From Paenibacillus psychroresistens (GTDB lineage Bacteria; Bacillota; Bacilli; Paenibacillales; NBRC-103111), in the NCBI RefSeq assembly GCF_009728935.1, contig NZ_CP034235.1:838501-902500 (forward strand): a stretch of DNA of 64,000 nucleotides, read 5' to 3'. Below the pieces are notes generated by a model. It made no database searches. It was not told the DNA's origin and worked only from the letters and a program-made list of their open reading frames with translations. Of the stretch, positions 10,422-19,127 are shown one piece after another. A program made the translations under genes and the position numbers. Position 1 is the first letter of the stretch; the number at the start of each line of letters is the position of its first letter.

Positions 10422-10889
10422 ATGACGGAGGAGCAGGTTTTTAGTCACATGGGATTAGTTCGTTCGAGAACATTGAAATGGATTGAAGCCATAGATTCAA
10501 CCATTTTCGAAGTAATGCCGGCTAATTTTAATAATACTATTCAATGGCATGTAGGGCATATTCTGCTTGTTCAGGATCGATTAACCTTGCGCTTAATGGG
10601 TGAGAAAATCAGCTTGCCTGAAGAATATACCGCATGGTTTGGTCCAGGGACAAAGCCTGCCGATTGGCAAGGTCAACCGCCTGCCGTTGAGCTTTTGTTG
10701 CAAGAATTAAGAGAGCAAACAGAGCGCCTGCAAATCTTTATTTCGGGTAAATTGGCTGACAAGCTGGCTGTCCCTTTTTTACATTATGAGACCTTGGAAG
10801 AATCTATTGGTTACAGCTTTTACCATGAGGGTATACATCTTGGTTATATGATGGGGCTCAGAAGAGCAATTGAAGCAAAAACCGCATGA
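10422..10889 (+). CDS. DinB-superfamily protein
   Basis: A 155-residue protein with the four-helix DinB/YfiT-like pattern. Metal-ligand candidates are the His pair in IQWHVGHILLVQDR near residues 42-46 and the two His of YHEGIHLGYMMGLRR near residue 133. Members are metal-dependent, often thiol-linked enzymes of mostly unknown substrate. The ATG at 10422 follows GGAGG. The stop overlaps the start of the hydrolase gene (ATGA), so the two are probably co-expressed, possibly as a tail of the pur operon. The substrate cannot be predicted. Confidence 0.75.
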   Translation: MTEEQVFSHMGLVRSRTLKWIEAIDSTIFEVMPANFNNTIQWHVGHILLVQDRLTLRLMGEKISLPEEYTAWFGPGTKPADWQGQPPAVELLLQELREQTERLQIFISGKLADKLAVPFLHYETLEESIGYSFYHEGIHLGYMMGLRRAIEAKTA

Positions 10890-11815
10890 TCAGCCTCCCC
10901 TTTACGTTTCAAGATGCCGATGGGGCTAGCATTTATGTATATAGATGGTTGCCTGCCGAAGGTATGCCAGTTAAAGCAATTGTGCAGATTGCGCCTGGTA
11001 TGGGAGAGACAGCGGTGAGATATGAAAGACTGGCATCTGAATTAACAATTAGTGGCTATGCCGTGTATGCTAATGATCATAAAGGTCATGGTAAAACGGC
11101 ACCAACTTTTGAGGATGTTGGATACATAGGACCAACCGGCTTTCATGGCATGCTGCAGGATATGGCACATTTAACGCAAATTATTAAGTCTTCTCATCCT
11201 GACTTACCTATATTTCTATTAGGCCATAGCATGGGCTCCTTTTTGACCCAGGGGTATATGCAAAAATATGCTGAAGAGATTCAGGGTATAGTTCTTTCGG
11301 GAACAAACGGTGATCCAGGAGTCGCGATCAAGCCAGGCATCTTCTTGGCAAAAATCATTGCAAAGCTTTACGGAGAGCGACATAAGAGTAAAATAATTAA
11401 TTTCTTGGTTTTTGGCAGCTATAACAATGAGTTCAAACCACTGCGTACTCCTTTTGATTGGTTAAGCAGAGATGAGAATGAGGTTAACAAGTACATCGTA
11501 GATCCTTATTGTGGTACCTTATTTACAGCTTCTTATTTTCGTGACTTTTTTGTTTTTTTGCAAGAGATCTATCAGGTTCAAGCATTGCGGCGAATTCCAA
11601 AAGATCTCCCCATCTATTTCCTTTCAGGCTCTTTGGATCCAGTTGGACATAAGACCAAGGGTGTCATGGCCTTGATCCGTACGTATGAGGAGCTTGGGTT
11701 GCAGGACATTACCTACCGCTTCTATGAGGGTGGTCGTCACGAAATGTTTAATGAAATTAAACGAGACGAAGTCACTCAAGATCTGATAAACTGGCTTGAA
11801 AGCAAGCTCGAATAA
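10886..11815 (+). CDS. Alpha/beta hydrolase, monoacylglycerol-lipase-like
   Basis: A 309-residue hydrolase of the lysophospholipase/monoglyceride lipase type. The nucleophile Ser is in FLLGHSMGSF near residue 117, the acid Asp is likely in LSGSLDPVGH near residue 252, and the His is in YEGGRHEMFNE near residue 284. The oxyanion-side sequence IAPGMGETAVRYERLA is typical. There is no signal peptide, so it is cytoplasmic. The start overlaps the DinB-like gene by four bases and a strong terminator follows at once. Its substrate is unknown but is likely a short ester or monoglyceride. Confidence 0.82.
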   Translation: MISLPFTFQDADGASIYVYRWLPAEGMPVKAIVQIAPGMGETAVRYERLASELTISGYAVYANDHKGHGKTAPTFEDVGYIGPTGFHGMLQDMAHLTQIIKSSHPDLPIFLLGHSMGSFLTQGYMQKYAEEIQGIVLSGTNGDPGVAIKPGIFLAKIIAKLYGERHKSKIINFLVFGSYNNEFKPLRTPFDWLSRDENEVNKYIVDPYCGTLFTASYFRDFFVFLQEIYQVQALRRIPKDLPIYFLSGSLDPVGHKTKGVMALIRTYEELGLQDITYRFYEGGRHEMFNEIKRDEVTQDLINWLESKLE

Positions 11816-11818
11816 ATG

Positions 11819-11848
11819 AAGGAGCCCCTAAATTAGTAGCTCCTTTTT
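11819..11848 (+). terminator. Intrinsic terminator after the hydrolase gene
   Basis: AGGAGC at 11820-11825 pairs with GCTCCT at 11839-11844, followed by a T-run. It starts a few bases after the hydrolase stop and lies between convergent genes. Confidence 0.75.
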
Positions 11849-11901
11849 CGTGCTCGACCGCATCGAAGCAGCCCAATAGCGCCTTGAACCAGATTTAATC
11901 A

Positions 11902-13815
11902 TTAAAACTGACTATAAGATCCCAAATCCGTAATGTGTTTAGGGAAGCTTTTGCCGAGTTGGGTGAAAATTAGGCTATATTGAGCGTCTTTACCGTGTCG
12001 ATGACATTTCAATAGGAGACGGTTCTGTCCTTTTTTTAATTGGAGATGAGTCAGATGGCGATTTTCTGCGGTCCACCAATCCACTTGATCCGCTTCACTA
12101 AGAAGCTCTCCGTTTAACCATAGCTTATAAGCATCCGAATGACCTATGATTAAGCTAACTTCTTGATCTTCCTTGGAATAAATTAAACGCTCGGCATATA
12201 CCACACAAGGACCTTGGAAGCCAATCATATCGGAAACACTGAATAAGTCTTCAGAGATGTTAACTACATTATGAAGAGCATCTTCGGTAAATTCAGGCTC
12301 CTGTAAATAAGCTTTATTTAAATCTGCTTTCGTATTGAGGTGGAATTGTCTGACTAAATCGGTTGTTAAGTCTTCGGTTTCCGCTTTGATATGTGGATAG
12401 TACCATTCCCCTAGTTCAGTTGGCGGAAGCTCCAGATAATTATCCCAATAAGGACCGAATACACGCCAAATCTGAGCGCCATTTAAGCCGAATTTCTCTT
12501 GGTAGCAGCCACACTCAACAGTGATTGTATTCTTCTCAGATAGTATCGAGAGGTCAGTGGGGATAGAAATGCTTATATTTTTGGAAATCGATTCATATTT
12601 CCGCAAAAAGATACTTTCCTCTTGCCAATCTGTAGTCCATCCTTCAGGTAAAAGCACATGAACCTTTTCAAAAATATCTCCATTTGTTTCATTAGTAAGC
12701 TGGATAGACAATGTCTTGGTTTCATTCAAACCAATGACAGGAATGCCCAGATAGTCAATCAAAATATTCAGACGAGGAGTTGGCTCAACAGAGGGGACTT
12801 CACCTAAGGAATCTGGGACACCTGTTATTTCAATATCCGTGTTAACTCTTCTTGCAGCCGTAACCCCCGCTCTACAAGTATCTTCTGCCAGATCAAAAAG
12901 CTTATTGGATTTGCGAGTGAGCAAGGCATCCAGCTTATAGCTGGTATCATAGAAATTATAACGCTCAATCAAATCGGTAGCTCCGTAAATGATGCCTAGA
13001 ATGGCGCCGGCAGTGGCACAGCTGCAATCCGTATCGAATCCACAATTTAAAGCAAGCATCGAGGTTTTAAGGAATTCCTTTTCACCATAAATCAGCGATA
13101 GGAACGTGAAGCCAATATTTTGATATAAGTTCGTACAGTCTGGATGACCATAATCACGGATAATCATTTCCCTTACCTTGCGCCAATCGGGTGTGGTTTT
13201 GCTCCATTTCATCGTGTCATCTGCTAGTCTTCTGATCTTCGTGCCTTCAGGTAAATAGACCAACGCATCCAGCATTAGTTTATCTAGATCATCCTCAAAA
13301 AAAGCCATAGCCTCCAAAGCCGCTAAGTATTGCTCGGCATAGACGGAGTCGCCTGCATGGTCGAGAACGCCATCTTTAGCCGCATATTCGGCAGCTAGCT
13401 GTGGATTTCCAGGGCTAATACAACCCCAAATTTCGGAACGAATTGGACAGCCCATCCCATTGATATAATAGCGATTGTTGAATGATCCCGATAAGGGCGG
13501 GTTTAAGCCGCGTTCATAATTTTTCTTGAAATAAGCGTACTCGCCAGGACTATAAGGATACAAATGATAAAATGCGTCTGCCAAATCATTGGAGGTAAAG
13601 TAAATCCCTTTGGTTTCAAGCACATGCAGCCAAATCACTTGGAGATCAAGATCATCGTTAGGCAGCATTTCGGCAATCGCTTTTGGGTCGTAATCATAAT
13701 CGAATAACTCTTTGCGCCCTTCGTAAGGTGCACCGATGGTTCCGGCGATGCTCTTCCCTAGCCAAGCGCCGTAAACTTTGTCTAAGTACAATTCATAACT
13801 AATTTGTTTTTTCAT
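11902..13815 (-). CDS. ADP-ribosylglycohydrolase family enzyme with C-terminal beta domain
   Basis: A 637-residue protein. Residues 1 to about 340 follow the ADP-ribosylglycohydrolase fold: GAWLGKSIAGTIGAPYEG at the N-terminus, an NDDLDLQ segment where the family has its first metal-binding acids, and CGFDTDCSCATAGAILG near residue 260 where it usually reads GGDTDT. The remainder looks like beta-sandwich modules. Such proteins in Paenibacillus often sit with sugar transport genes and may act on a glycoside rather than ADP-ribosyl protein. There is no signal peptide. The ATG follows AAAGGA. It diverges from the oxidoreductase-ABC operon. Confidence 0.8.
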   Translation of the reverse strand: MKKQISYELYLDKVYGAWLGKSIAGTIGAPYEGRKELFDYDYDPKAIAEMLPNDDLDLQVIWLHVLETKGIYFTSNDLADAFYHLYPYSPGEYAYFKKNYERGLNPPLSGSFNNRYYINGMGCPIRSEIWGCISPGNPQLAAEYAAKDGVLDHAGDSVYAEQYLAALEAMAFFEDDLDKLMLDALVYLPEGTKIRRLADDTMKWSKTTPDWRKVREMIIRDYGHPDCTNLYQNIGFTFLSLIYGEKEFLKTSMLALNCGFDTDCSCATAGAILGIIYGATDLIERYNFYDTSYKLDALLTRKSNKLFDLAEDTCRAGVTAARRVNTDIEITGVPDSLGEVPSVEPTPRLNILIDYLGIPVIGLNETKTLSIQLTNETNGDIFEKVHVLLPEGWTTDWQEESIFLRKYESISKNISISIPTDLSILSEKNTITVECGCYQEKFGLNGAQIWRVFGPYWDNYLELPPTELGEWYYPHIKAETEDLTTDLVRQFHLNTKADLNKAYLQEPEFTEDALHNVVNISEDLFSVSDMIGFQGPCVVYAERLIYSKEDQEVSLIIGHSDAYKLWLNGELLSEADQVDWWTAENRHLTHLQLKKGQNRLLLKCHRHGKDAQYSLIFTQLGKSFPKHITDLGSYSQF

Positions 13816-13911
13816 AAGGAATCCTTTCTTAAGCTCTGCTTATTAGAATTCTAAAAGCGCTCTCATCAAGCCCATTATAGTAATAAAATCGAGATTAGTC
13901 TATAGAAATTT

Positions 13912-13925
13912 GGAAAACGATTTCC
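13912..13925. promoter_or_regulatory. LacI-type palindrome upstream of the glycohydrolase gene
   Basis: GGAAAACGATTTCC is an almost perfect palindrome with a central CG, the pattern of LacI/CcpA-family operators. It lies about 100 bp upstream of the minus-strand glycohydrolase gene. It does not match the spacing of a standard cre site, so a dedicated LacI regulator is more likely than CcpA. Confidence 0.45.
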
Positions 13926-14186
13926 GTCAACGAAAAACAAAAATTAATATCAAATGTTTCCTACTGTTGCTGCAAGTCAGACGATTAAGTTTATGTACAG
14001 GTCGGCAGAAACGGCGGCACCTAGATTCTGGGACAATCCGAAGAACTTGACGTACGTGACACAGTAAAGTGGTTTTTGGGGCAAGTTCTGTTATGTAGCT
14101 TGGTCTTTTTTTATAGGATAGAAAATGATAACTTTCCCGTTGTGGAAAGCTACGTGCAAAGCTGAAAATCAGCATTGCAGAGTCTG

Positions 14187-14418
14187 AGTAACTGGTGAGT
14201 GGGGCTGTAGAGCCAGTTTTTGGCGTTAGAGAGTGAAAGTAACTGGTGAGTGGGGCTATAAAGCCAGTTTTTGGCGTTAAAGAGTGAAAGTAACTGGTGA
14301 GTGGGGTTATAGAGCCAGCTTTTGGTGTTAGAGAGTGAAAGTAACTGGTGAGTGGGGCTATAGAGCCAATTTTTGGCGTTAGAGAGTGAAAGTAGCTGTA
14401 GAGCTACTTTCTGGTGTT
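14187..14418. repeat. Tandem array of a 51-bp unit with internal hairpins
   Basis: Four nearly identical 51-bp units start at 14187, 14238, 14289 and 14340, and a degenerate fifth starts at 14391. Each begins AGTAACTGGTGAGTGGGG and contains a small hairpin of the form GGCT-ATAG-AGCC. The fifth replaces it with AGTAGCTGTAGAGCTACT, a longer stem with a different sequence. Stems persist while bases change, for example GGTT/AGCC in unit 3. There are no unique spacers, so this is not CRISPR. Confidence 0.85.
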
Positions 14419-14495
14419 AAGCTGTATGCAAGGTTGACCTTCAGTGCATAAGCACTTGGGTGGCTCTGAATTGTAACTAAGTATTATCCTATCTG

Positions 14496-14508
14496 TTTTT
14501 GCCCCAAA
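14496..14508 (-). promoter_or_regulatory. Operator-like site, distal copy
   Basis: TTTTTGCCCCAAA is the exact reverse complement of the site at 14605-14617. Read on the minus strand it contains TTTGGGGCAAA, the same half-site pair (TTTG and CAAA around three bases) found before the LacI gene. The two inverted copies are about 100 bp apart. Confidence 0.5.
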
Positions 14509-14604
14509 TATTTAATTAATCCCTCGTTTATTTGCCCAAATGAATCTTTTTTGCAGAATATCATTGACAGAATTAGTGGAAATCACTAATATTGAGATAT
14601 AACG

Positions 14605-14617
14605 TTTGGGGCAAAAA
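14605..14617 (+). promoter_or_regulatory. Operator-like site before the oxidoreductase operon
   Basis: TTTGGGGCAAAAA, preceded by ACG, lies about 40 bp upstream of the oxidoreductase ATG. The context CGTTTGGGGCAAA matches CGTTTGGCGCAAA found before the LacI gene at 19089-19100 in all but one base. It is the likely target of that regulator. Confidence 0.55.
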
Positions 14618-14658
14618 TAAAACAAAGTTGGGTAACACAACACGGAGGGTAATATGCG

Positions 14659-15753
14659 ATGAGTAAAATAAGATTAGCTATGATAGGCGTAGGCGATATG
14701 GGTGCTGGACATTGCAGTGGTTTTGACCAAATTGCCGATTGTGAGATTACTTGGGTTTGTGACCCAAATGAAGATAATGTAAAACGAGCTTTAACCTATA
14801 TTCGCAAGAATACACCTAAGGTTTGTAAGGACTATAGAGAGCTGCTGAATAATGAAGACATCGATGCTGTTGTCATTAGTGTGCCGAATTATTTGCATCG
14901 TGAAGTAGCGATTCCATTTATTGAAAGCGGTAAGCATGTTTTTCTTGAAAAGCCAGTGGCTCACAATATAGCGGATTGCGATGCCATTATTGAGGCAGCG
15001 GAACGCAGTCAGCGAATAGTGCAGATCGGCTTGGTTTATCGTTATTCGAACCTGTACAGAAAAATGGCTGAAATATTAAAAGGTGGACGTTTGGATCAGG
15101 TTTCTATGATGTGGTGCAAGGAATATCGCGAGGCTTTTCCACCAGCAGATTGGTTCTATGACGAAACGAAATCAGGTGGAGCATTGGTTGAGAAGGATTG
15201 CCATCATTTTGATATTTTCAATTGGATGATTGATTCCAAGCCTTATCGCGTTTTTGCAACAGGCGGCCAGCATGTGATTAAAAATGGAACGGACCAAATG
15301 ATTACGAACAGCTATACTCATTATCCTGCAAAAAACATTAGCACTAGCACCATTATCGATCATGCCTGGGTTTTGGTTGAATATGAGAATGGAAGCAAAG
15401 CAAATCTAGGTTTGTGCATGTATTTAAAACCGCGCAACTTAACAGAAGAAGGGTTAGAAATTGGACTTATTGGGACAAATGGTGCGCAAATGATCGCTAA
15501 GAATGATAGGACACTTTCCATCTATGGAGGAGAAGATTCTTCTATAGAAAGAATCGAAGTCGATTCCGTATCCGACTCTGTGTTGAATGGCCACATTGGA
15601 AGCTTGCGGGAGAGAACAGAATTCATTAAATCGGTTCGTACTGGAGATAAACCGTTTGCTTCCCTAGAGGTTGGCAGAAGCTCTCTAAAAATTGCTTTGG
15701 CTGCGGAGAGATCCATTAAAGAAGGCAGATACGTCCAGATAGAAGAGGTTTAA
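14659..15753 (+). CDS. Gfo/Idh/MocA-family sugar oxidoreductase
   Basis: An NAD(P)-dependent dehydrogenase of 364 residues. The Rossmann motif is IGVGDMGAGH near residues 9-18, the central EKPVAHNIADCD carries the family EKP motif near residue 98, and KDCHHFDIFNWMI near residue 180 supplies the catalytic His/Asp region. The ATG at 14659 follows CGGAGGG with good spacing. It is the first gene of an operon with two sugar ABC permeases and a binding protein, which points to oxidation of an imported sugar, inositol or glycoside. The operator-like sites upstream suggest control by the LacI protein encoded downstream. Confidence 0.9.
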   Translation: MSKIRLAMIGVGDMGAGHCSGFDQIADCEITWVCDPNEDNVKRALTYIRKNTPKVCKDYRELLNNEDIDAVVISVPNYLHREVAIPFIESGKHVFLEKPVAHNIADCDAIIEAAERSQRIVQIGLVYRYSNLYRKMAEILKGGRLDQVSMMWCKEYREAFPPADWFYDETKSGGALVEKDCHHFDIFNWMIDSKPYRVFATGGQHVIKNGTDQMITNSYTHYPAKNISTSTIIDHAWVLVEYENGSKANLGLCMYLKPRNLTEEGLEIGLIGTNGAQMIAKNDRTLSIYGGEDSSIERIEVDSVSDSVLNGHIGSLRERTEFIKSVRTGDKPFASLEVGRSSLKIALAAERSIKEGRYVQIEEV

Positions 15754-15792
15754 AACAGTAGATTTGAGCTAATGAATCGGGGGTGGGAAGAC

Positions 15793-16680
15793 ATGCGGGC
15801 TTCAAAAGTTAAAGAAGAGATCAAATTTTATTTATTTATTCTTCCGTGGATTGTTGGCTTCTTTCTATTATTCGTTGGCCCTGCCATTGCTTCTCTGGTT
15901 TATAGCTTTACCGACTATAACGCGGTTACCGCGAATTGGATTGGATTAGACAATTATAAGGAAATGTTCCACAATCCGGTTTTTATCAAAAGCTTAAAGA
16001 ATACCTTATTTTTTGTGGTAGTAGGTAATCCTATTCTCATATGCTTTCAGCTTTTGATAGCTCTGTTGCTTAATATTGAAGTTAGAGGGATTCGCTTATT
16101 CAGAACCTTATATTACCTGCCTTATCTGGTACCACCCGTTGCAACCGTTATTATCTGGAGATTAATTTTTAACGAAACTGGTGCAATGAACTCACTATTA
16201 CATTTGGTAGGGTTGGACAGCGTGAGCTGGTTTGACAGTGAATTCCTCAGCAAGCCGATTATTCTATCTATGGTTATATGGGGGGCTGGAGGAACCGCAT
16301 TAATCTTCATTGCCGCATTAAAAGGGGTGCCGCGTCATTTGTACGAAGCAGCCAAAATTGACGGGTCCAGTATCTTTCGTTCCTTTTTTGTCATAACGCT
16401 TCCGATGATAACACCCGCTATTCTTTTCGCGCTAGTGATTCAAATTATTTATTTCTTCCAAATATTCACCGAACCGCTGCTCTTGAATAACAAAGGAGCA
16501 CCGAATTACTCGGGAACCACTTATATGGTAACTACATATCGCACTGCTTTTACAGACTTCAAATTCGGTTCGGCAATGGCTCAAGCGTGGCTGTTGTTCG
16601 GAATAATTCTAATCATAACCATTATCGTGTTGAAAACCTCTAAGAAGTGGGTTTATTACGAATCGGAAAAGGGGAGCTGA
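15793..16680 (+). CDS. Sugar ABC transporter permease, MalF/UgpA type
   Basis: Inner-membrane permease of the carbohydrate CUT1 type, 295 residues from the ATG at 15793. I prefer it over the ATG at 15772 because GGGGGTGGGAAG lies directly before it. About six membrane segments are visible, starting with FYLFILPWIVGFFLLFVGP. The EAA loop reads EAAKIDGSSIFRSFFVITLP near residue 190 and contacts the ATPase. No ATPase gene lies nearby, so a shared MsmX-like ATPase elsewhere is likely. Confidence 0.92.
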   Translation: MRASKVKEEIKFYLFILPWIVGFFLLFVGPAIASLVYSFTDYNAVTANWIGLDNYKEMFHNPVFIKSLKNTLFFVVVGNPILICFQLLIALLLNIEVRGIRLFRTLYYLPYLVPPVATVIIWRLIFNETGAMNSLLHLVGLDSVSWFDSEFLSKPIILSMVIWGAGGTALIFIAALKGVPRHLYEAAKIDGSSIFRSFFVITLPMITPAILFALVIQIIYFFQIFTEPLLLNNKGAPNYSGTTYMVTTYRTAFTDFKFGSAMAQAWLLFGIILIITIIVLKTSKKWVYYESEKGS

Positions 16681-16685
16681 GCATC

Positions 16686-17519
16686 TTGAACACAGAGATT
16701 CGTAAACAATCAGCTGTCACTTACTACCTATTCTTAATCTTGGGTTTACTGGTTTTTATGGGTCCGCTGCTGTGGCTTATGTCGACAATGTTGAAAACTC
16801 AAGCCGAGACCTATGCGGTCCCGACAACGTTTATTCCAGACGAGGTTACCTTTTCCGCCTTTCAAAGGCTTTTTACACAAATGCCTGAGATGCCGCGCTG
16901 GATTGCGAATTCTTTTATGATTTCAACAACGGTTGGAGTGGGGACGGTATTTTCAAGCTCTTTGGTCGCTTTTGGCTTTACGAGAACCAAAGCTCGTTCC
17001 AGAAATGCCGTTTTTATAGTGCTTATGACCACATTAATGATTCCGTCACAGGTTACGTTGATCCCGTTGTATGTGCTTTATCGCAACATTGGTTGGTACA
17101 ATACATGGCTTCCATTAATAATGCCAGCACTGCTTGGAACGGCTTACTTCATTTTCTTATTCCGCCAATTTTTTATGACGATTCCGATTGAATTGGATGA
17201 AGCCACTTATATGGATGGAGGCAGCTCTTGGACTATTTATACCCGCGTGATTATGCCATTGTCTGGCCCGATTATAACGACTGCATTCATTTTTTCCTTT
17301 GTTGCTTCGTGGCAGGATTTTTTTACACCGTTTCTGTTCATTCAATCCGAGAAGCTTTATCCGCTCAGCGTTGGTTTACAGAAGATACTTGGAGACACCT
17401 CAAGGGATTATCCCATGTTAGCTGCTGGGTCGTTTATAGCATTGCTGCCTATCGGAATTATCTATTTCTTCGCCCAAAGGTATTTTGTTGAGGGGGTGGT
17501 TTTGTCCGGTATTAAGTGA
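16686..17519 (+). CDS. Sugar ABC transporter permease, MalG/UgpE type
   Basis: Second CUT1 permease subunit, 277 residues. The start is probably the TTG at 16686, nine bases after GGGGAG at the end of the previous gene; a GTG further upstream has no such site. The N-terminus carries FLILGLLVFMGPLLWLMSTM as the first membrane segment. The EAA loop is DEATYMDGGSSWTIYTRVI near residue 178. It forms a heterodimer with the permease encoded just before it. Confidence 0.9.
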   Translation: MNTEIRKQSAVTYYLFLILGLLVFMGPLLWLMSTMLKTQAETYAVPTTFIPDEVTFSAFQRLFTQMPEMPRWIANSFMISTTVGVGTVFSSSLVAFGFTRTKARSRNAVFIVLMTTLMIPSQVTLIPLYVLYRNIGWYNTWLPLIMPALLGTAYFIFLFRQFFMTIPIELDEATYMDGGSSWTIYTRVIMPLSGPIITTAFIFSFVASWQDFFTPFLFIQSEKLYPLSVGLQKILGDTSRDYPMLAAGSFIALLPIGIIYFFAQRYFVEGVVLSGIK

Positions 17520-17578
17520 GTGAGCAGGAAGCTAGCGGAATTATTAATAAAATCATTCAAAAATCGGGAGGGTTTACT

Positions 17579-18973
17579 TTGAAAAAAAGAATCTTAATTT
17601 CAATGCTAAGTACTTTTTTAATGGCTACTATTGTTCTATCCGGGTGTTCGAAAAAGGAAGAAACGGCGGCTTCATCAACAAAGCCAACAACAGAGGCAAC
17701 TGTAGCACCTGATGCAACAGCGGCGCCAGCAGAAACGACAGCTCCTGTTGCTGAAGAAATTTCCGGAAAGGTAACCTACGCTCAATGGGGAACAGCTGAA
17801 GAAACAACGCAAGCCAAAGCGCTTTTGAAGGAGTTTAATCTGAAATACCCTAAGGTTGAAGTTGAGGTTATCAGTAAGGACTGGGGTACATATTGGACAT
17901 CGTTAACTGCTCAAGCGGCATCCAAGGATTTACCTGATGTTTATAAAATCAGCTTCGCTTATGTAGAGAAATATGCCAAGCTTGGCGCAATGAAGGATTT
18001 AACGGATCTGATTGCAAGCAATAACTTCGATCTTAACGATTTTGAACCCGCACTTTTAGCAGCTCATCAATTTGAAGGCAAACAAGTTTCCCTGCCGCGC
18101 GATGCCAACATCGTAGAATTTGCTTATAATAAAGGATTGTTTGAAGATCCGAAGACGAATCCTTCCAAAGCGCCTTTCCCAACAGGTGAAATGACATGGG
18201 ATCAAACCTTGGAAATTGCCAAGAAAATGACGCTTGATAAAAACGGCAAAAACCCGACAGAAGCTGGGTTCGATGCTAAGAATATCGTGCAATGGGGAGT
18301 AGCGAGCGGAGTTACGAATTTTGATTCCGTGCTAGAGCCACAATTAATCTCCAGCGGTGCGAAAATAGTCAATGACGATAAAACACTTGCCTTAGATTCA
18401 CCAGAAGCAATGAAAACATTAGAGTTCTTTCGTGGTTTGGTGGACAAGGAACATGTTGCCCCATCATCAGCAACTATCCAGACCCTGGGTGGAGATCCAT
18501 TCCTAAGCTTAGCTTCAGGTAAAGTGGCGATGAGCTTTGCAGGAAGCTGGTCAGCAGGTGAGTTTAAGAAAGCTAACATTAAATTCGAATATATTCTGCC
18601 TCCTAAATTTAATACTACACAAACCGTCGTTCAGCCTGCTGGAAATGTAATGAGCCCTAACAGCAAGAATGAAAAGGCAGCATGGGCATTATTATCATGG
18701 CTTTCCGGTCCTGATGGACAGAATGCACTAGCTAAATCAGGCAGTGCGATTCCAGCTAATAAGAAAGCAGCTGAGGCCTACCTAGCCATTGATGCTGCTT
18801 TTGACAAAAAAGCGATTATCGATGCACAGAAATATGCCATTACAACACCATTCTTTGATGGAAAAGACAAATTGCTTTGGGAAATCCTTCCGCAAAAAAT
18901 GCCGTTGCCTTTAGATGGCAAAGGCGACTTGGTTAAAGCAATCAAGGAAGTTAAGGAATTGTACGGGAAATAA
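17579..18973 (+). CDS. Sugar ABC transporter substrate-binding lipoprotein
   Basis: Extracellular solute-binding protein, family 1, 464 residues from the TTG at 17579, which follows CGGGAGGG. The first residues form a lipoprotein signal with the lipobox LSGC, and a Thr/Ala/Pro-rich linker of about 40 residues tethers the domain. The body has the usual KVTYAQWG start, SFAYVEKYAKLGAMKDLTDL and a GSWSAGEF segment. It is the last gene of the transporter operon. A strong terminator follows. Confidence 0.93.
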   Translation: MKKRILISMLSTFLMATIVLSGCSKKEETAASSTKPTTEATVAPDATAAPAETTAPVAEEISGKVTYAQWGTAEETTQAKALLKEFNLKYPKVEVEVISKDWGTYWTSLTAQAASKDLPDVYKISFAYVEKYAKLGAMKDLTDLIASNNFDLNDFEPALLAAHQFEGKQVSLPRDANIVEFAYNKGLFEDPKTNPSKAPFPTGEMTWDQTLEIAKKMTLDKNGKNPTEAGFDAKNIVQWGVASGVTNFDSVLEPQLISSGAKIVNDDKTLALDSPEAMKTLEFFRGLVDKEHVAPSSATIQTLGGDPFLSLASGKVAMSFAGSWSAGEFKKANIKFEYILPPKFNTTQTVVQPAGNVMSPNSKNEKAAWALLSWLSGPDGQNALAKSGSAIPANKKAAEAYLAIDAAFDKKAIIDAQKYAITTPFFDGKDKLLWEILPQKMPLPLDGKGDLVKAIKEVKELYGK

Positions 18974-18996
18974 GCTTAGCAGAGTAAAGGCATTGC

Positions 18997-19033
18997 AAGA
19001 CCGGGAAACGAGCTCGTTTCCTGGTCTTTTTTT
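18997..19033 (+). terminator. Intrinsic terminator after the binding-protein gene
   Basis: AAGACC-GGGAAACGAG pairs with CTCGTTTCC-GGTCTT around a tight centre, followed by a run of eight T. It ends the transporter operon before the LacI gene. Confidence 0.9.
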
Positions 19034-19088
19034 TCTAATCGATTCAAATTTGACATTGAAAATTCAGCATATTACTATAGAGAGAGCG

Positions 19089-19100
19089 TTTGGCGCAAAT
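19089..19100 (+). promoter_or_regulatory. Operator-like site before the LacI-family gene
   Basis: GTTTGGCGCAAA, within GAGCGTTTGGCGCAAATTT, lies about 30 bp upstream of the LacI gene. It shares CGTTTGGnGCAAA with 14603-14615 before the oxidoreductase gene. This suggests autoregulation and joint control of the transporter operon. Confidence 0.5.
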
Positions 19101-19127
19101 TTGTAAATTGTTGAAAGGAATTGAGTG

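Larger units (their letters stand above)
13816..14658. other. 843-bp divergent regulatory region
   Basis: This long gap between the glycohydrolase and oxidoreductase genes holds a LacI-type palindrome (13912-13925), a tandem 51-bp hairpin array (14187-14418) and two operator-like sites in inverted orientation (14496-14508 and 14605-14617). Apart from these I see no gene; a minus-strand frame near 13927-14175 has no ribosome site or recognisable product. Confidence 0.6.

Noticed and set aside
13912..13925. Standard CcpA cre site
   Set aside because: The spacing around the central CG does not fit the cre consensus, unlike the site at 58935.
14187..14418. CRISPR array
   Set aside because: The units abut each other with no unique spacers, and there are no cas genes.
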